Positions 1 to 8,580 of a DNA stretch of 58,944 nucleotides are shown here, in pieces. The DNA comes from Microcaldota archaeon (lineage in GTDB: Archaea; Micrarchaeota; Micrarchaeia; Micrarchaeales; CABMGC01): the NCBI GenBank assembly GCA_021852055.1, contig JAJZOD010000006.1:1-58944 (forward strand), given 5' to 3'. The notes under the pieces are model-generated. The model was not told the origin of the DNA. It worked only from the letters and a program-made list of their open reading frames with translations, and did not search any database. The translations under genes were made by a program, and so were the position numbers. The first letter of the stretch is position 1; every line of letters starts with the position of its first letter.

Positions 1-236
1 GTTCTGGGTAATTTTCCCCTCAAATATGGGGATAAAAACCTCAATCTGCGTTGGTAAAAGTCGATTTGGCGAATTGAGTTAGGTCACAAAGTTAGAGGAA
101 CCGCTGTCATAAGTGGCGAACTTAAGTCCTAACTAAATATTTAATATGCTGCAGACAGTAAGCACCATTGGTGCTTTCTTGCAATCTCTTCAGGAACATA
201 AACAACTGCATAGCTAACCATATTCAAAACAAGTGG

Positions 237-1814
237 TTACTGCGCATATTTATCCAGCCATAATCCCGCAATTCTTTCTTCGGTTGTTAAATCGAGGTTT
301 TCAATCTGATAGAACTTGTTTTTTAGTAGACCTTTTTTAATTTTTTGCATAATAACGAACATCTCAGAGAAAAGTAGATCTAGCACCGGTTCTGGAATGG
401 ATTCTGTGTTAAAGAAATTTACCGGATAACCATAATTGAGCAGGTGCAGTTTTTTATTGTTATCAAGTGTGTATGTTGTAATACCATTGCCTGATACTTG
501 GGTCTTTATGCGATGTTTTATACTTTCAAAAAAGAATTCTTTTTTCCTTGTCGACCCATTTACAAGAATTACGTTGTTTTTCAACCTAAGGAGTTCATTT
601 TTAAATGGCGTTTCTCCAGTTGCACCGATTATTAGATCGTATTCATTTAAGTTGTCAAGCTTTTGAATTATCCTTAGCCCCTCAGCTTTTGCTCTTGCAA
701 GCCTTAGTTTAGCTATATCATAAACGCACAGATTGCAATTCATCTTCATATCTCTGGATATTGATTCGCCAATAGTTCCATAACCCATTATCAATACATT
801 AAATCCAGAGATGGTGCGTTGTAATTCATTTATTATTATGTTTTCTGTATTTCTAATTATTGACCTGGCAACAAAAGTGCTTTCTAATTCTTTAAGTTCA
901 GAACTGGCAATCGAAACAAGCGGGAATGAAAACTTAGCGGTTTTGTCAAACCATAAGCCGTTTTTTGTATCTTCTATCAATCCAATTGGTTGTGACTCAG
1001 ATCTGTTCTTGTAGAAGTATCTACTAAGATAACCGCCAAGATCCAGACAGATGAATTTTCCATTAATTTGAGCTGTTGCTTTATTTACAACTTCAAGGCT
1101 TTCCATTTCTTCGTAACTAGGTATTATTAATTTACATAATGTGCTCAGCTCTCTTGCTGCAGTCTTTTCTACAGAGTACGGTTTTCCTATTACTACAATT
1201 TCTTTGAACCGTGCATTCTTTAAAGACTTTATAAATGCAACGGTGTTTTTCTTTATGTGTTGCACAACTAGTAATGAGGTATCAGAAAAATCTACGTCGT
1301 TTGTATTTATAATTGATTGCAATACCATAAGTTTATCAGTTAATTCTGTTTCTTTTGTAAGTATACGATTACAAAAATATTTTACTTCGCCAGGAACATT
1401 TTCAAGTGCGTTAATCTCATCCAAAGAAAAGAACCTTACCTCTTTTGACTCTAAATTTCCATTTAATTTGCCGCCAACAATTCTACATAGATAAACGAGA
1501 TCTATATGATAATGGTCGCCTTTTATATCTTCAACCTGTATGTGATTTGGATTCTGAATAAAGGCAACATTGTACTCTTCAGGGTAGCTAACTGCCTGCT
1601 CTATTTCTATATCATATCCCGTTTCTTCTTTCACTTCTCTCTTGATAGCCTCATCAGGGAGTTCATTCTTTTCAATGTGGCCACCCGGCGGAAGCCACAT
1701 GGAAAGTTTTTTATGATTCATCAGCAGGAGTTTACCGTTATTTATTATATACCCCTCAACAACGAATTGCTTCTCTTTATCTCCAACATTTAACATCGAC
1801 ACCACACTAAACAT
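237..1814 (-). CDS. Nudix hydrolase fused to SAH-hydrolase-like NAD-binding protein
   Basis: A 525-aa two-part protein. Residues about 15-150 are a Nudix domain with a complete Nudix box at 45-67 (G, five residues, E, seven residues, REVKEETGY), so hydrolysis of a nucleoside-diphosphate-linked substrate is expected. The rest resembles the S-adenosylhomocysteine hydrolase/2-hydroxyacid dehydrogenase Rossmann superfamily: EDTKNG at 281-286 and a dinucleotide-binding GYGTIG at 344-349. The substrate of neither half can be read from the sequence. A second start, MLNVGDKEKQ, lies six codons in; an A/T-rich TATA-like stretch just upstream fits a short or absent leader. The gene is alone on its strand. 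The fusion is unusual; a sequencing-error fusion is unlikely because the frame is open throughout. Confidence 0.8.
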   Translation of the reverse strand: MFSVVSMLNVGDKEKQFVVEGYIINNGKLLLMNHKKLSMWLPPGGHIEKNELPDEAIKREVKEETGYDIEIEQAVSYPEEYNVAFIQNPNHIQVEDIKGDHYHIDLVYLCRIVGGKLNGNLESKEVRFFSLDEINALENVPGEVKYFCNRILTKETELTDKLMVLQSIINTNDVDFSDTSLLVVQHIKKNTVAFIKSLKNARFKEIVVIGKPYSVEKTAARELSTLCKLIIPSYEEMESLEVVNKATAQINGKFICLDLGGYLSRYFYKNRSESQPIGLIEDTKNGLWFDKTAKFSFPLVSIASSELKELESTFVARSIIRNTENIIINELQRTISGFNVLIMGYGTIGESISRDMKMNCNLCVYDIAKLRLARAKAEGLRIIQKLDNLNEYDLIIGATGETPFKNELLRLKNNVILVNGSTRKKEFFFESIKHRIKTQVSGNGITTYTLDNNKKLHLLNYGYPVNFFNTESIPEPVLDLLFSEMFVIMQKIKKGLLKNKFYQIENLDLTTEERIAGLWLDKYAQ

Positions 1815-2063
1815 AAGATTGGACGTTTTGTTTTTAATTCTTTGTTTTTTGTCGTGGCACTTAAATATCCGGTCTCATAAATTCGAATGCTTAAATTCGG
1901 CAGTTTTAATATTTATGGAATTCCTCCAACCATCTTAGAATTTACGAATTTAGTAAATAGAAACCGAGTCAGAGTAATCGACATCTTTTGGGCACGAACC
2001 CTCCGCCACGAGATCGAGAATCGCAGGCGGATTGGCCTGAGCTTAGACATAAGGCTGATATCA

Positions 2064-2151
2064 TGCGAACGCCGGGATTTGAACCCGGGTTCTTGCCTAA
2101 TTGCGCGAGATCATGGCAAGGCAAAGTCCTACCAGGCTAGACTACGTTCGC
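2064..2151 (-). tRNA. tRNA-Gly(GCC) with a 15-nt intron
   Basis: On the minus strand the acceptor stem GCGAACG/CGTTCGC, D-arm GTCT...GGAC, anticodon stem TTGCC/GGCAA and T-arm CCGGG TTCAAAT CCCGG all fold. The anticodon loop is interrupted. Removing 15 nt between positions 37 and 38 restores the loop UUGCCAA with anticodon GCC. UUGC of the exon pairs with GCAA in the intron and leaves three-nt bulges CAU and UUA, a bulge-helix-bulge site for the archaeal splicing endonuclease. Discriminator base is A; CCA is not encoded. A TATA-like CTTTATAAG lies about 22 nt upstream. Confidence 0.93.
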
Positions 2152-2316
2152 AGGAGTTACTGTCTACTTATAAAGAACAAAATAAATAAAGGTTTGCTAT
2201 TTTCCTGTTTTTACTTTCACTATTCTTTCACTATTGTGTAAAATCTGCGTTTTCTGCAAAACCTATGCATTGCGCAATGAATTTAAGCTCTTTTATCCAA
2301 GTAGTATGGTGATAGA

Positions 2317-3021
2317 ATGAAGACGGAACATTATACTACCATAATTGCAGTCCTTGCAATACTTGTAATGGGCTCAATACTCGGACTCGGAGTGCTTTAC
2401 CCAAATGGGTTATTGCAGACCAAAAAATCAGTTGTAATATCAGCTACTGGCTCAGCTGCATCATTGCCAAAGGAGGGTATCATTGACATATACGCCAACG
2501 GAACAGGCAACACTACGGCTATAGCTGTTGCGAACCTTTCGCTTACCATTGCGAAAGTAAATGGAACGCTGTCAGGTTATACCGACAGCAATAACATAAC
2601 AACGCTTTACTATACTGTATCAAAAGAGTATAACAGCAGCTTATATGTTGCTACGGAGGGCATTCAGGTAGTTATACCAAACATCAGCAACATGACCGGA
2701 CTGCTTCAGGCATTATCAAGCAATAAGGACATTTATGTTCAAAATGCGGCGCCTAAGTTCTCTGCAGCACAGGAATCGCTGCTTATGCGGCAGGCGCTCC
2801 AGTCGGGTCTTAAAAATGCAACGGCACAGGCAGAGGCTCTTACAGGAAACGCTACGCTTACGGCATCAAACATAACAGTTACAAATTATCGAATCATTGC
2901 GCCGTTTGGCCTAGAAGCCAGCGTCATGCCTTTGGCAAAAGGAGCCGGTTCAGGTTCATTGTTCTTCAATGGAAACGAGAGCATAACCGAAAGCGTTACT
3001 GTGGTGTTCACATACACCTAA
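2317..3021 (+). CDS. SIMPL (DUF541) domain protein, membrane anchored
   Basis: A 234-aa protein with one N-terminal hydrophobic segment (about residues 7-29) that is a signal anchor or signal peptide. It is followed by a SIMPL/DUF541-type domain, recognised from the ATGSAASLPKEG start of the fold, the NATAQAEALTGNA helix region and the closing SVTVVFTYT strand. Many N-x-S/T sequons suggest that the body faces outside the cell. SIMPL proteins are periplasmic or surface proteins of unclear biochemistry, so no reaction is assigned. Its stop codon overlaps the stop of the convergent rdgB gene. Confidence 0.75.
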   Translation: MKTEHYTTIIAVLAILVMGSILGLGVLYPNGLLQTKKSVVISATGSAASLPKEGIIDIYANGTGNTTAIAVANLSLTIAKVNGTLSGYTDSNNITTLYYTVSKEYNSSLYVATEGIQVVIPNISNMTGLLQALSSNKDIYVQNAAPKFSAAQESLLMRQALQSGLKNATAQAEALTGNATLTASNITVTNYRIIAPFGLEASVMPLAKGAGSGSLFFNGNESITESVTVVFTYT

Positions 3022-3572
3022 ATGCTGCCGTGAAGCTGTTCGATATGCTTTTTGAATGCAGTGAATGCAAGCATTCGGTGTGAAATTTTGTTTTTTTCTT
3101 TGGCTGTCATCTCACCAAATGTCTTGGAAAAGCCCTTTGGCATGAATACAGTGTCCCAGCCGAAGTTGTTTTTGCCCCTGGGTTTTTCTGTTACATTACC
3201 ATCTACCCTTCCTGAAAATACGGCAGTGCCTTTATCATCGGCATAGCATACGCACGTTTCAGCGTAGGCTGATCGATCTGAGCTTGCATCAGCAAGCCTG
3301 CACAGGCTTTCCGTGCCTGCTGCATCTACAAGCCATCTGACCAGTGCCCCTGGGAAGCCTCCTAATGCGTTTATGTAAAGGCCCGTGTCTTCTACTATAA
3401 CTGGCTTGTGCAGCATTGAGTAGGCAGCTTTGGCTTTTTCGACTGCGACTTCGTGCACCCGGAGCGCCTGTATCTCATCGATCTCCAGGTTTATCTGCTT
3501 GATCCTAAAGCCCAATATTTGCGATGCCTCGTCAACCTTATGCCTGTTCGATGTGGCAAAATATAAATCCAT
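3018..3572 (-). CDS. rdgB: XTP/dITP diphosphatase (Ham1/RdgB family)
   Basis: A 184-aa protein of full family length that hydrolyses non-canonical purine triphosphates (XTP, dITP, ITP) to monophosphates, cleaning the nucleotide pool. Family motifs are all present: FATSNRHKVDEA at the N-terminus, VEDTGLYI (catalytic acidic residues), FPGALVRW, GWDTVFMP and the C-terminal KNKISHR. A TATA-like TTATAAACT about 22 nt before the ATG suggests a leaderless message. It is convergent with the SIMPL gene, sharing two bases of the stop codons. Confidence 0.95.
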   Translation of the reverse strand: MDLYFATSNRHKVDEASQILGFRIKQINLEIDEIQALRVHEVAVEKAKAAYSMLHKPVIVEDTGLYINALGGFPGALVRWLVDAAGTESLCRLADASSDRSAYAETCVCYADDKGTAVFSGRVDGNVTEKPRGKNNFGWDTVFMPKGFSKTFGEMTAKEKNKISHRMLAFTAFKKHIEQLHGSI

Positions 3573-3645
3573 GCAAGCACCAGTTTATAATACTTCTACT
3601 ATTATATCAATTTGTCAATCTTATAAATATAGTGCTTGTGACATT

Positions 3646-4575
3646 ATGGAAGGTTTAAGCTGCAGGAATCTGTCAAAGACTTATGGGAACAACACAAAGG
3701 CACTTCGTGGAATCAGCTTAAGCTTCAAAGGCAACGGCATACTTGCAATAATAGGCCGGAACGGTGCAGGAAAGACCACCCTTGTTCGCATACTTTCAAC
3801 AGAGCTGATGCCCAGCAAAGGCAGCGCTGAGATAAACGGCATGGATGTAATAAATGATCCTGGCAGCGTTAGGAACATAATAGCAATAGTGCCGCAGGAG
3901 TCGCGTGCAATACAGTGGCTTACGCCGATGCAGTCCGTAATGTCCTACCTGCTTTACAGGGGTTTCGGGTACAATGAATCAAGGAAAAAGGCATCAGATG
4001 CGCTGAAGATGCTGGGCCTTAAGAGTAATGCAGACAAACTGAACAGGCTTCTCTCCGGAGGCACCAAAAGGAAGGTAATGGTTGCCACTGTCCTTGCATC
4101 TGATGCAAAGGTAATATTCCTCGACGAGCCGACTACAGGCCTGGACCCAATATCGCGAAACGATTTGTGGAACCTTCTTAACAAGCTGAAGCGCGATTAT
4201 CTAATAGTCCTCACAACTCATTATCTTGAGGAGGCAGAGAAGCTTGCAGACAAGATAGGCGTAATGGAACAGGGCAGGCTCATGGCATTCGGTTCTATGG
4301 ACGAGCTCAGGAAAAAGGTAAGGCATCAGTACAGCATACGCATAAACGATCCAGGCGCTGACATGCCAGCTACAAAGGAAGGTACGCTTATAAAAGGACT
4401 GGACGGAAGCAAACAGATCCTTACAACAGAGAAAGAGGCATTCGGAATATCACAATACCTAATCAAAAAAGGAGTAAAATTCTCAACAAATCCGGTTTCG
4501 CTGGAGGACATATTCTATTATATCGTAAAGAAACCTATAAACGAGACGTCTGAAGGTGATGAAGATGAATGGTAA
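3646..4575 (+). CDS. ABC transporter ATP-binding protein
   Basis: 309-aa ATPase subunit of an ABC-2-type exporter. Walker A GRNGAGKTT is at residues 37-45; LSGGTKRK is the signature motif; IFLDEPTTGLDP is Walker B with the D-loop; TTHYLEEAEKL holds the switch histidine. The C-terminal 80 residues form the regulatory tail usual for drug- or NatA-type subunits. The frame is open further upstream to 3430, but that part overlaps rdgB. The chosen ATG follows a TTATAAAT box at 3621-3628, the spacing expected for a leaderless start. The permease follows immediately and overlaps its end, so the two should form one exporter. The substrate is unknown. Confidence 0.9.
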   Translation: MEGLSCRNLSKTYGNNTKALRGISLSFKGNGILAIIGRNGAGKTTLVRILSTELMPSKGSAEINGMDVINDPGSVRNIIAIVPQESRAIQWLTPMQSVMSYLLYRGFGYNESRKKASDALKMLGLKSNADKLNRLLSGGTKRKVMVATVLASDAKVIFLDEPTTGLDPISRNDLWNLLNKLKRDYLIVLTTHYLEEAEKLADKIGVMEQGRLMAFGSMDELRKKVRHQYSIRINDPGADMPATKEGTLIKGLDGSKQILTTEKEAFGISQYLIKKGVKFSTNPVSLEDIFYYIVKKPINETSEGDEDEW

Positions 4576-5311
4576 GAGTACGTTTAGCCAGCTTCTTGCT
4601 TCAGTTCTAGTCAATGCAGTATACGCAATGATAAATTATCCTATAATGATAGTAAATACGCTGTTGGCTCCGCTTTCGATACTTGTGGTCATAACATTTG
4701 TGAGCCATGGCGCACTTGTGGGCGTAGGCATAGAAGGGGCACTGATAATGACCATGGTTTCAGGAGGGATAGGACTGCAGGGCGATCTGTCGCACCTGAA
4801 GAATGATTTCAAGATGCAGGACATGGTAGTGAGCTCTCCCACTTCTTCGCTTACGTACGTTGCAGGCATGGCCTTATCAGAACTTGTGTTCTCGCTTCCG
4901 GTTCTTGTGCTTCTGTCGGTTCTTGCGGCAGTGTATCTGCACCCTACGCTTCTCCAAACAGGTATAATAATAGCTGTCATGTCTTTAATGTTCATATTCT
5001 CAATAGTGCTGGGTTTTCTTCTATCAACGTTCACTTCAGACATAGTGCAAAGTTGGGGGTTCTCCGGCATAGTGTCAGTGCTCCTGTCTACAATACCTCC
5101 TGTATATTATCTTATAACATATATCCCGCTGCCGTTTAGGTATATAGCATATATCTCACCTACAACATATGCTGCCGAGATAATACAGAACGCCATGGGC
5201 TTCCTTCAGATAAGCAGCATCAATCTCGTTGCTGACTGGATTGTTGTAATAGCTGCAACAATATGTCTTATGTATCTGTCGTACAAAAAAGCACGTTGGC
5301 GCGAGCCGTAA
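4565..5311 (+). CDS. ABC-2 type transporter permease
   Basis: 248-aa integral membrane protein with about six hydrophobic segments, the partner of the ATPase just upstream. It has the ABC-2 permease arrangement, including a conserved-looking region near SGGIGLQGDLSHLKND and a late SPTTYAAEIIQ segment. The start overlaps the ATPase stop. GGTGAT at 4555-4560 is a good Shine-Dalgarno match and favours the ATG at 4565; an ATG at 4559 is also in frame. Together the pair would form an exporter of unknown substrate. Confidence 0.85.
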   Translation: MNGKSTFSQLLASVLVNAVYAMINYPIMIVNTLLAPLSILVVITFVSHGALVGVGIEGALIMTMVSGGIGLQGDLSHLKNDFKMQDMVVSSPTSSLTYVAGMALSELVFSLPVLVLLSVLAAVYLHPTLLQTGIIIAVMSLMFIFSIVLGFLLSTFTSDIVQSWGFSGIVSVLLSTIPPVYYLITYIPLPFRYIAYISPTTYAAEIIQNAMGFLQISSINLVADWIVVIAATICLMYLSYKKARWREP

Positions 5312-5315
5312 GAGC

Positions 5316-6206
5316 TTAATCCTCTTTGTCAAACCTTTTAAGCACCCGCGGTATGCAGTCCACAACATCGCTTGAAAGTATATGGTTTCCTATCTTATCA
5401 TGGAGTATGTCTCCTATTCTGGAGTGCACATACGACCCTGCAACTGCAGCATCAAATGCATCTGAACCGGCTGCCATATATCCACCTACGATGCCTGACA
5501 AAACATCTCCGGTTCCCATTGTAGCAAGTGCCGAAGATCTCGATTTAATTACCTTTATCCTGCTTCCGTCTGCAACAACTGTATTGTGCCCTTTTAGAAG
5601 AACACAGCATCCCAACCTCTTCGACAATGTTGATGCAGAATGCGCCCTTTCCTTCAAAGAGCGCCTGTCTGGCACGCTTCCGAAAAGCGATGCAAACTCC
5701 CTGTCCTGTGGCGTAATCAATACGTTTTTGTTCAATTGCACAGTATGCTCCAATGCATATATGGCGTCTGCGTCTACGACTATCTTTATGCCTGATGAAA
5801 CTGCGCAATCTATGGTCTGTGCAGCACGCTTTATTGCATTACTGCTTCTTCCTATGCCGCTGCCTATGACTACAGCGTCAACATTCTTCAAGCAGCGTTC
5901 TGCATCTTTTTTACTGCTGCTGCCGATGTTCTTATCGCCTAGTTTTCTGATTATTGTATTTGGTGAAAGGGCCCTAGCTGCGTGTATTATGGATCCAGGC
6001 ACATAAAGGTATGCATATCCGATGCCAACCCTAAGTGCTGCAAGGGTGTTGCAGACTGCCCCATAAGCAAGCACAGGGGCGCCATGATACCCGTCGCTCC
6101 CTCCTATGATTGCTATACGTCCGTTATCGCTTTTGCTGCTGAATCTACTACGCGGCCTTGTTGCTTTTGACACATCTTTTGCAGTAGCAGTGCTCAATGG
6201 TACCAT
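5316..6206 (-). CDS. nnrD: NAD(P)H-hydrate dehydratase (YjeF C-terminal/NnrD)
   Basis: 296-aa ribokinase-fold enzyme that repairs damaged NAD(P)HX using ADP or ATP. Recognised by the IAIIGGSDGYHGAPVLA start, VVIGSGIGRSS, VVDADAIYAL, LITPQDREFA, LLKGHNTVVAD and the catalytic GTGDVLSGIVGGYMA. The epimerase half (YjeF N-terminal, NnrE), often fused, is absent here, so this is a stand-alone dehydratase. GTAAATATC about 26 nt upstream of the ATG fits a leaderless promoter. It converges on the ABC permease gene with four bases between them. Confidence 0.93.
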   Translation of the reverse strand: MVPLSTATAKDVSKATRPRSRFSSKSDNGRIAIIGGSDGYHGAPVLAYGAVCNTLAALRVGIGYAYLYVPGSIIHAARALSPNTIIRKLGDKNIGSSSKKDAERCLKNVDAVVIGSGIGRSSNAIKRAAQTIDCAVSSGIKIVVDADAIYALEHTVQLNKNVLITPQDREFASLFGSVPDRRSLKERAHSASTLSKRLGCCVLLKGHNTVVADGSRIKVIKSRSSALATMGTGDVLSGIVGGYMAAGSDAFDAAVAGSYVHSRIGDILHDKIGNHILSSDVVDCIPRVLKRFDKED

Positions 6207-6344
6207 ATTACTATCTAGTGCGCCAAGATATTTACGCCTTTTCGAAGCATGCTAATATGCAAAGCCTTGAAAAGCGCAAAGTCAAAACCAAACCCTGCGC
6301 ATATATAATAACTTTAAATGACTCTATTTTTTGCAATTATTGAT

Positions 6345-6459
6345 TGCCGCTGGTCGGATTTGAACCGACGGCATTCCGGTTTCTGCTTCAGCTTGCGATG
6401 AAGCCATTCTCAAAGGCTTCTCTTCAGCCGGACACTCTCCCGGACTGAGTTACAGCGGC
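6345..6459 (-). tRNA. tRNA-Phe(GAA) with a 41-nt intron
   Basis: On the minus strand: acceptor GCCGCTG/CAGCGGC with A73, D-arm ACTC...GAGT, anticodon stem TCCGG/CCGGA, T-arm GTCGG TTCAAAT CCGAC. The exon loop CTGAAG-A gives anticodon GAA once about 41 nt are removed after position 37. The intron folds by itself (GAAGCC/GGCTTC hairpin), and the CUG/CAG pairing next to the AAA bulge is a slightly relaxed bulge-helix-bulge. CCA is not encoded. A TATATA element around 6493-6500 could serve this gene and the divergent helicase gene. Confidence 0.92.
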
Positions 6460-6520
6460 ACGTTGCCCAAAGAGTGCTTTTAGGCTTTTATGTATATATT
6501 GTTATCATATTAAAAGCTTG

Positions 6521-8083
6521 ATGGTCATGGATGCAATGTGGAAGGATCTCGGGAAAGCTGCTGAGTACATAAACACCGAAGGCATTGCCCTGCGTGATTA
6601 TCAGTTCAACATAATCCGGTCGGTGCTCTCCCACGGGAATACGCTAGTGGTTCTCCCTACAGGTCTCGGGAAAACGCTCATAGGTGCAGTAGTTATTGCA
6701 GATTCTCTGTCAAAAGGCAGGAAGGCGATATTTCTCGCTCCGACAAAACCTCTTGCCGAGCAGCACTACGCGACTCTTCAGAAGCGCCTGCGCCTCGGCC
6801 CCGGAGAGCTGCTGCTTCTTGTAGGCTCTGTGAACAAATCAAAACGCGAAGAGCTGGAGCGTAATGCGAGGGTAATAGTCGCAACGCCGCAGACCATATC
6901 CAACGACCTGAAGAACGCTATTTTTTCGCTTGACGAGTTCTCATGTGTTGTATTTGACGAATGCCACCGAGCAGTAGGCAAGTACGCTTATACCTATCTC
7001 GCAAACGAGTGCCTGGTGCGCGGCATACTTGTCCTTGGGCTAACGGCCTCTCCTGGAAGCAAAAAGGAGCGCATAAATGCGCTTGTAGAGGCGTTGGGCA
7101 TACAGCGCATAGAACTCAGGTCTTCAGGAGATCCTGACGTTGAAAAGTATGTTATGTCTAGGAACATGCATGTAATAAATATAGAATTAAGCGATACGAT
7201 AAAGCAGATATCCTCTCTCCTTGCCCCTGATGCCGATGCTGCTTTGCGCAGCCTTAACAAAATAGGACTGCTCCACTTCAGGAATTTCGATAGTATACCA
7301 AAAGGAAGGCTTATCCGAACAGGCGATGACATAAACAAAATCCAGGCAACAAATTACAAGTTTGCAGCTATATACAGCTATGTAAAGCTGCTTAACATAA
7401 CGCATGCGTACGACCTTTTGCGTTCTGAGGGCATATATCCGTTCAAGTTGTATTTCGATTCGCTTGATGCCAGGGAGAAAAAAAGCAGGGGTCTGGAGAA
7501 CCTGCTCGCAAGCGACGCAGTTAAGAAAGCAAGGAAGCTGGCAGACGACGCCATAAAACTAGGCGAGGAGCATCCAAAGGTATTTGCAGTGCTTGACACG
7601 CTAAAGGATTATCGCAACAGAAGTGCAATAATATTTGTACAGTACAGGTCTACGATAAAGATGCTTACCGAGTTTATAACAAACAACGGCTTTACGGCAA
7701 AGGCATTCGTAGGAAAGAAGGAGGGCATAACGCAGGAAGCGCAGAAGGCCATAATCAGCGATTTCAGGGAAAGGAGATTCGACATACTTGTGGCAAGCTC
7801 TATAGGCGAGGAGGGCCTCGATATACCTAATGTAGATGTCGTCATTTTTTATGAGCCCATACCCAGCGAAATACGGAACATACAAAGAAAAGGCCGGACT
7901 GGGCGGTTCAGGGACGGTGAAGTATATGTGCTTGTTGCAAGAGGCACAAAGGATGAGGTATACATGTATATTTCAAGGCAAAAAGAGCTAAAGATGGCAG
8001 CTCTGATTAAAAGCATAAACAGATCCCTTGAATTGAAATGGAAAAATACTATCAGCTCTGATAAAAACCAACAGAGGCTCTAA
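6521..8083 (+). CDS. Hef-like SF2 DNA helicase
   Basis: 520-aa superfamily 2 helicase of the Hef/FANCM/Mph1 group, which acts on stalled forks and branched DNA. Motifs in order: PTGLGKT (Walker A), VVFDECHRAVG (DECH box), LTASPGS (motif III), AIIFVQYRSTIKML, SIGEEGLDIPNVDVVIFYEP and QRKGRTGR (motif VI). Between the two RecA cores lies the long helical insert typical of Hef. Classical euryarchaeal Hef carries an XPF-type nuclease and HhH domain after the helicase; this protein ends shortly after motif VI, so it is helicase-only. The ATG at 6521 sits about 25 nt after TATATATT; a TTG at 6518 and an ATG at 6527 are alternatives. Confidence 0.88.
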   Translation: MVMDAMWKDLGKAAEYINTEGIALRDYQFNIIRSVLSHGNTLVVLPTGLGKTLIGAVVIADSLSKGRKAIFLAPTKPLAEQHYATLQKRLRLGPGELLLLVGSVNKSKREELERNARVIVATPQTISNDLKNAIFSLDEFSCVVFDECHRAVGKYAYTYLANECLVRGILVLGLTASPGSKKERINALVEALGIQRIELRSSGDPDVEKYVMSRNMHVINIELSDTIKQISSLLAPDADAALRSLNKIGLLHFRNFDSIPKGRLIRTGDDINKIQATNYKFAAIYSYVKLLNITHAYDLLRSEGIYPFKLYFDSLDAREKKSRGLENLLASDAVKKARKLADDAIKLGEEHPKVFAVLDTLKDYRNRSAIIFVQYRSTIKMLTEFITNNGFTAKAFVGKKEGITQEAQKAIISDFRERRFDILVASSIGEEGLDIPNVDVVIFYEPIPSEIRNIQRKGRTGRFRDGEVYVLVARGTKDEVYMYISRQKELKMAALIKSINRSLELKWKNTISSDKNQQRL

Positions 8084-8132
8084 GCCTGCTCTTATCGGCT
8101 TTTTTCTGTGTATGCTCCAGTGAACAAGCCCA

Positions 8133-8579
8133 TCAATACGGATTAGGAGCTGCATAGTAGCTTGGCTTCCTCAGCACCATGACCAAAGACAGTATAAAAA
8201 GCAGAACAACTACCACATGCACTGTGGTGCAGTATATGCATATGTGTCCGACCATGTACTCGGCATAAAGCAGATATACCACAAACGCAAGCCCGAGCGC
8301 GTTGTATATCATACGCATATCATTGCCGTCCCGACCTTTGAATTTTGCAGAAGTCAGCCACAGAACCACAAGCTCAACAACGAAGAACACGACCCCATAA
8401 ACCGCAATCGGTATGCCGAGCAGATATGCATACGAACTGTTAAGAACGCTGCCGCAGTTTATAAGCCCTGTATCGGAGCATACCAGCGGAACAGAGGTAT
8501 AATGCACAAGAACAAGGTATATTGAAACTATGAGCCCTATTACTGCAAGCACTATCATTGCGCTTTGTATTCTGGACAT
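8133..8579 (-). CDS. VKOR family disulfide-forming membrane protein
   Basis: 148-aa membrane protein with four predicted transmembrane helices. It has the vitamin K epoxide reductase family pattern: a loop cysteine pair (C34 in PLVCSD, C42 in INCGSVLNS) and the active-site CIYC near the C-terminus. Such proteins reoxidise a thiol-disulfide oxidoreductase and pass electrons to quinone. The preceding gene on the same strand (8581-9438) is a thioredoxin-like DUF929 protein with one base between them, so the pair probably forms disulfides outside the membrane. Confidence 0.9.
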   Translation of the reverse strand: MSRIQSAMIVLAVIGLIVSIYLVLVHYTSVPLVCSDTGLINCGSVLNSSYAYLLGIPIAVYGVVFFVVELVVLWLTSAKFKGRDGNDMRMIYNALGLAFVVYLLYAEYMVGHICIYCTTVHVVVVLLFILSLVMVLRKPSYYAAPNPY

Positions 8580-8580
8580 C

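Noticed and set aside
155-236. 26-codon minus-strand frame beginning MVSYAVVYV just after the Nudix gene
   Set aside because: Too short to support, with no ribosome site or family resemblance; the first 236 bases otherwise show only a C4/G4 hairpin near position 16.
1887-2189. 100-aa plus-strand open frame
   Set aside because: It runs through the tRNA-Gly gene on the other strand and has no plausible start signal or domain.
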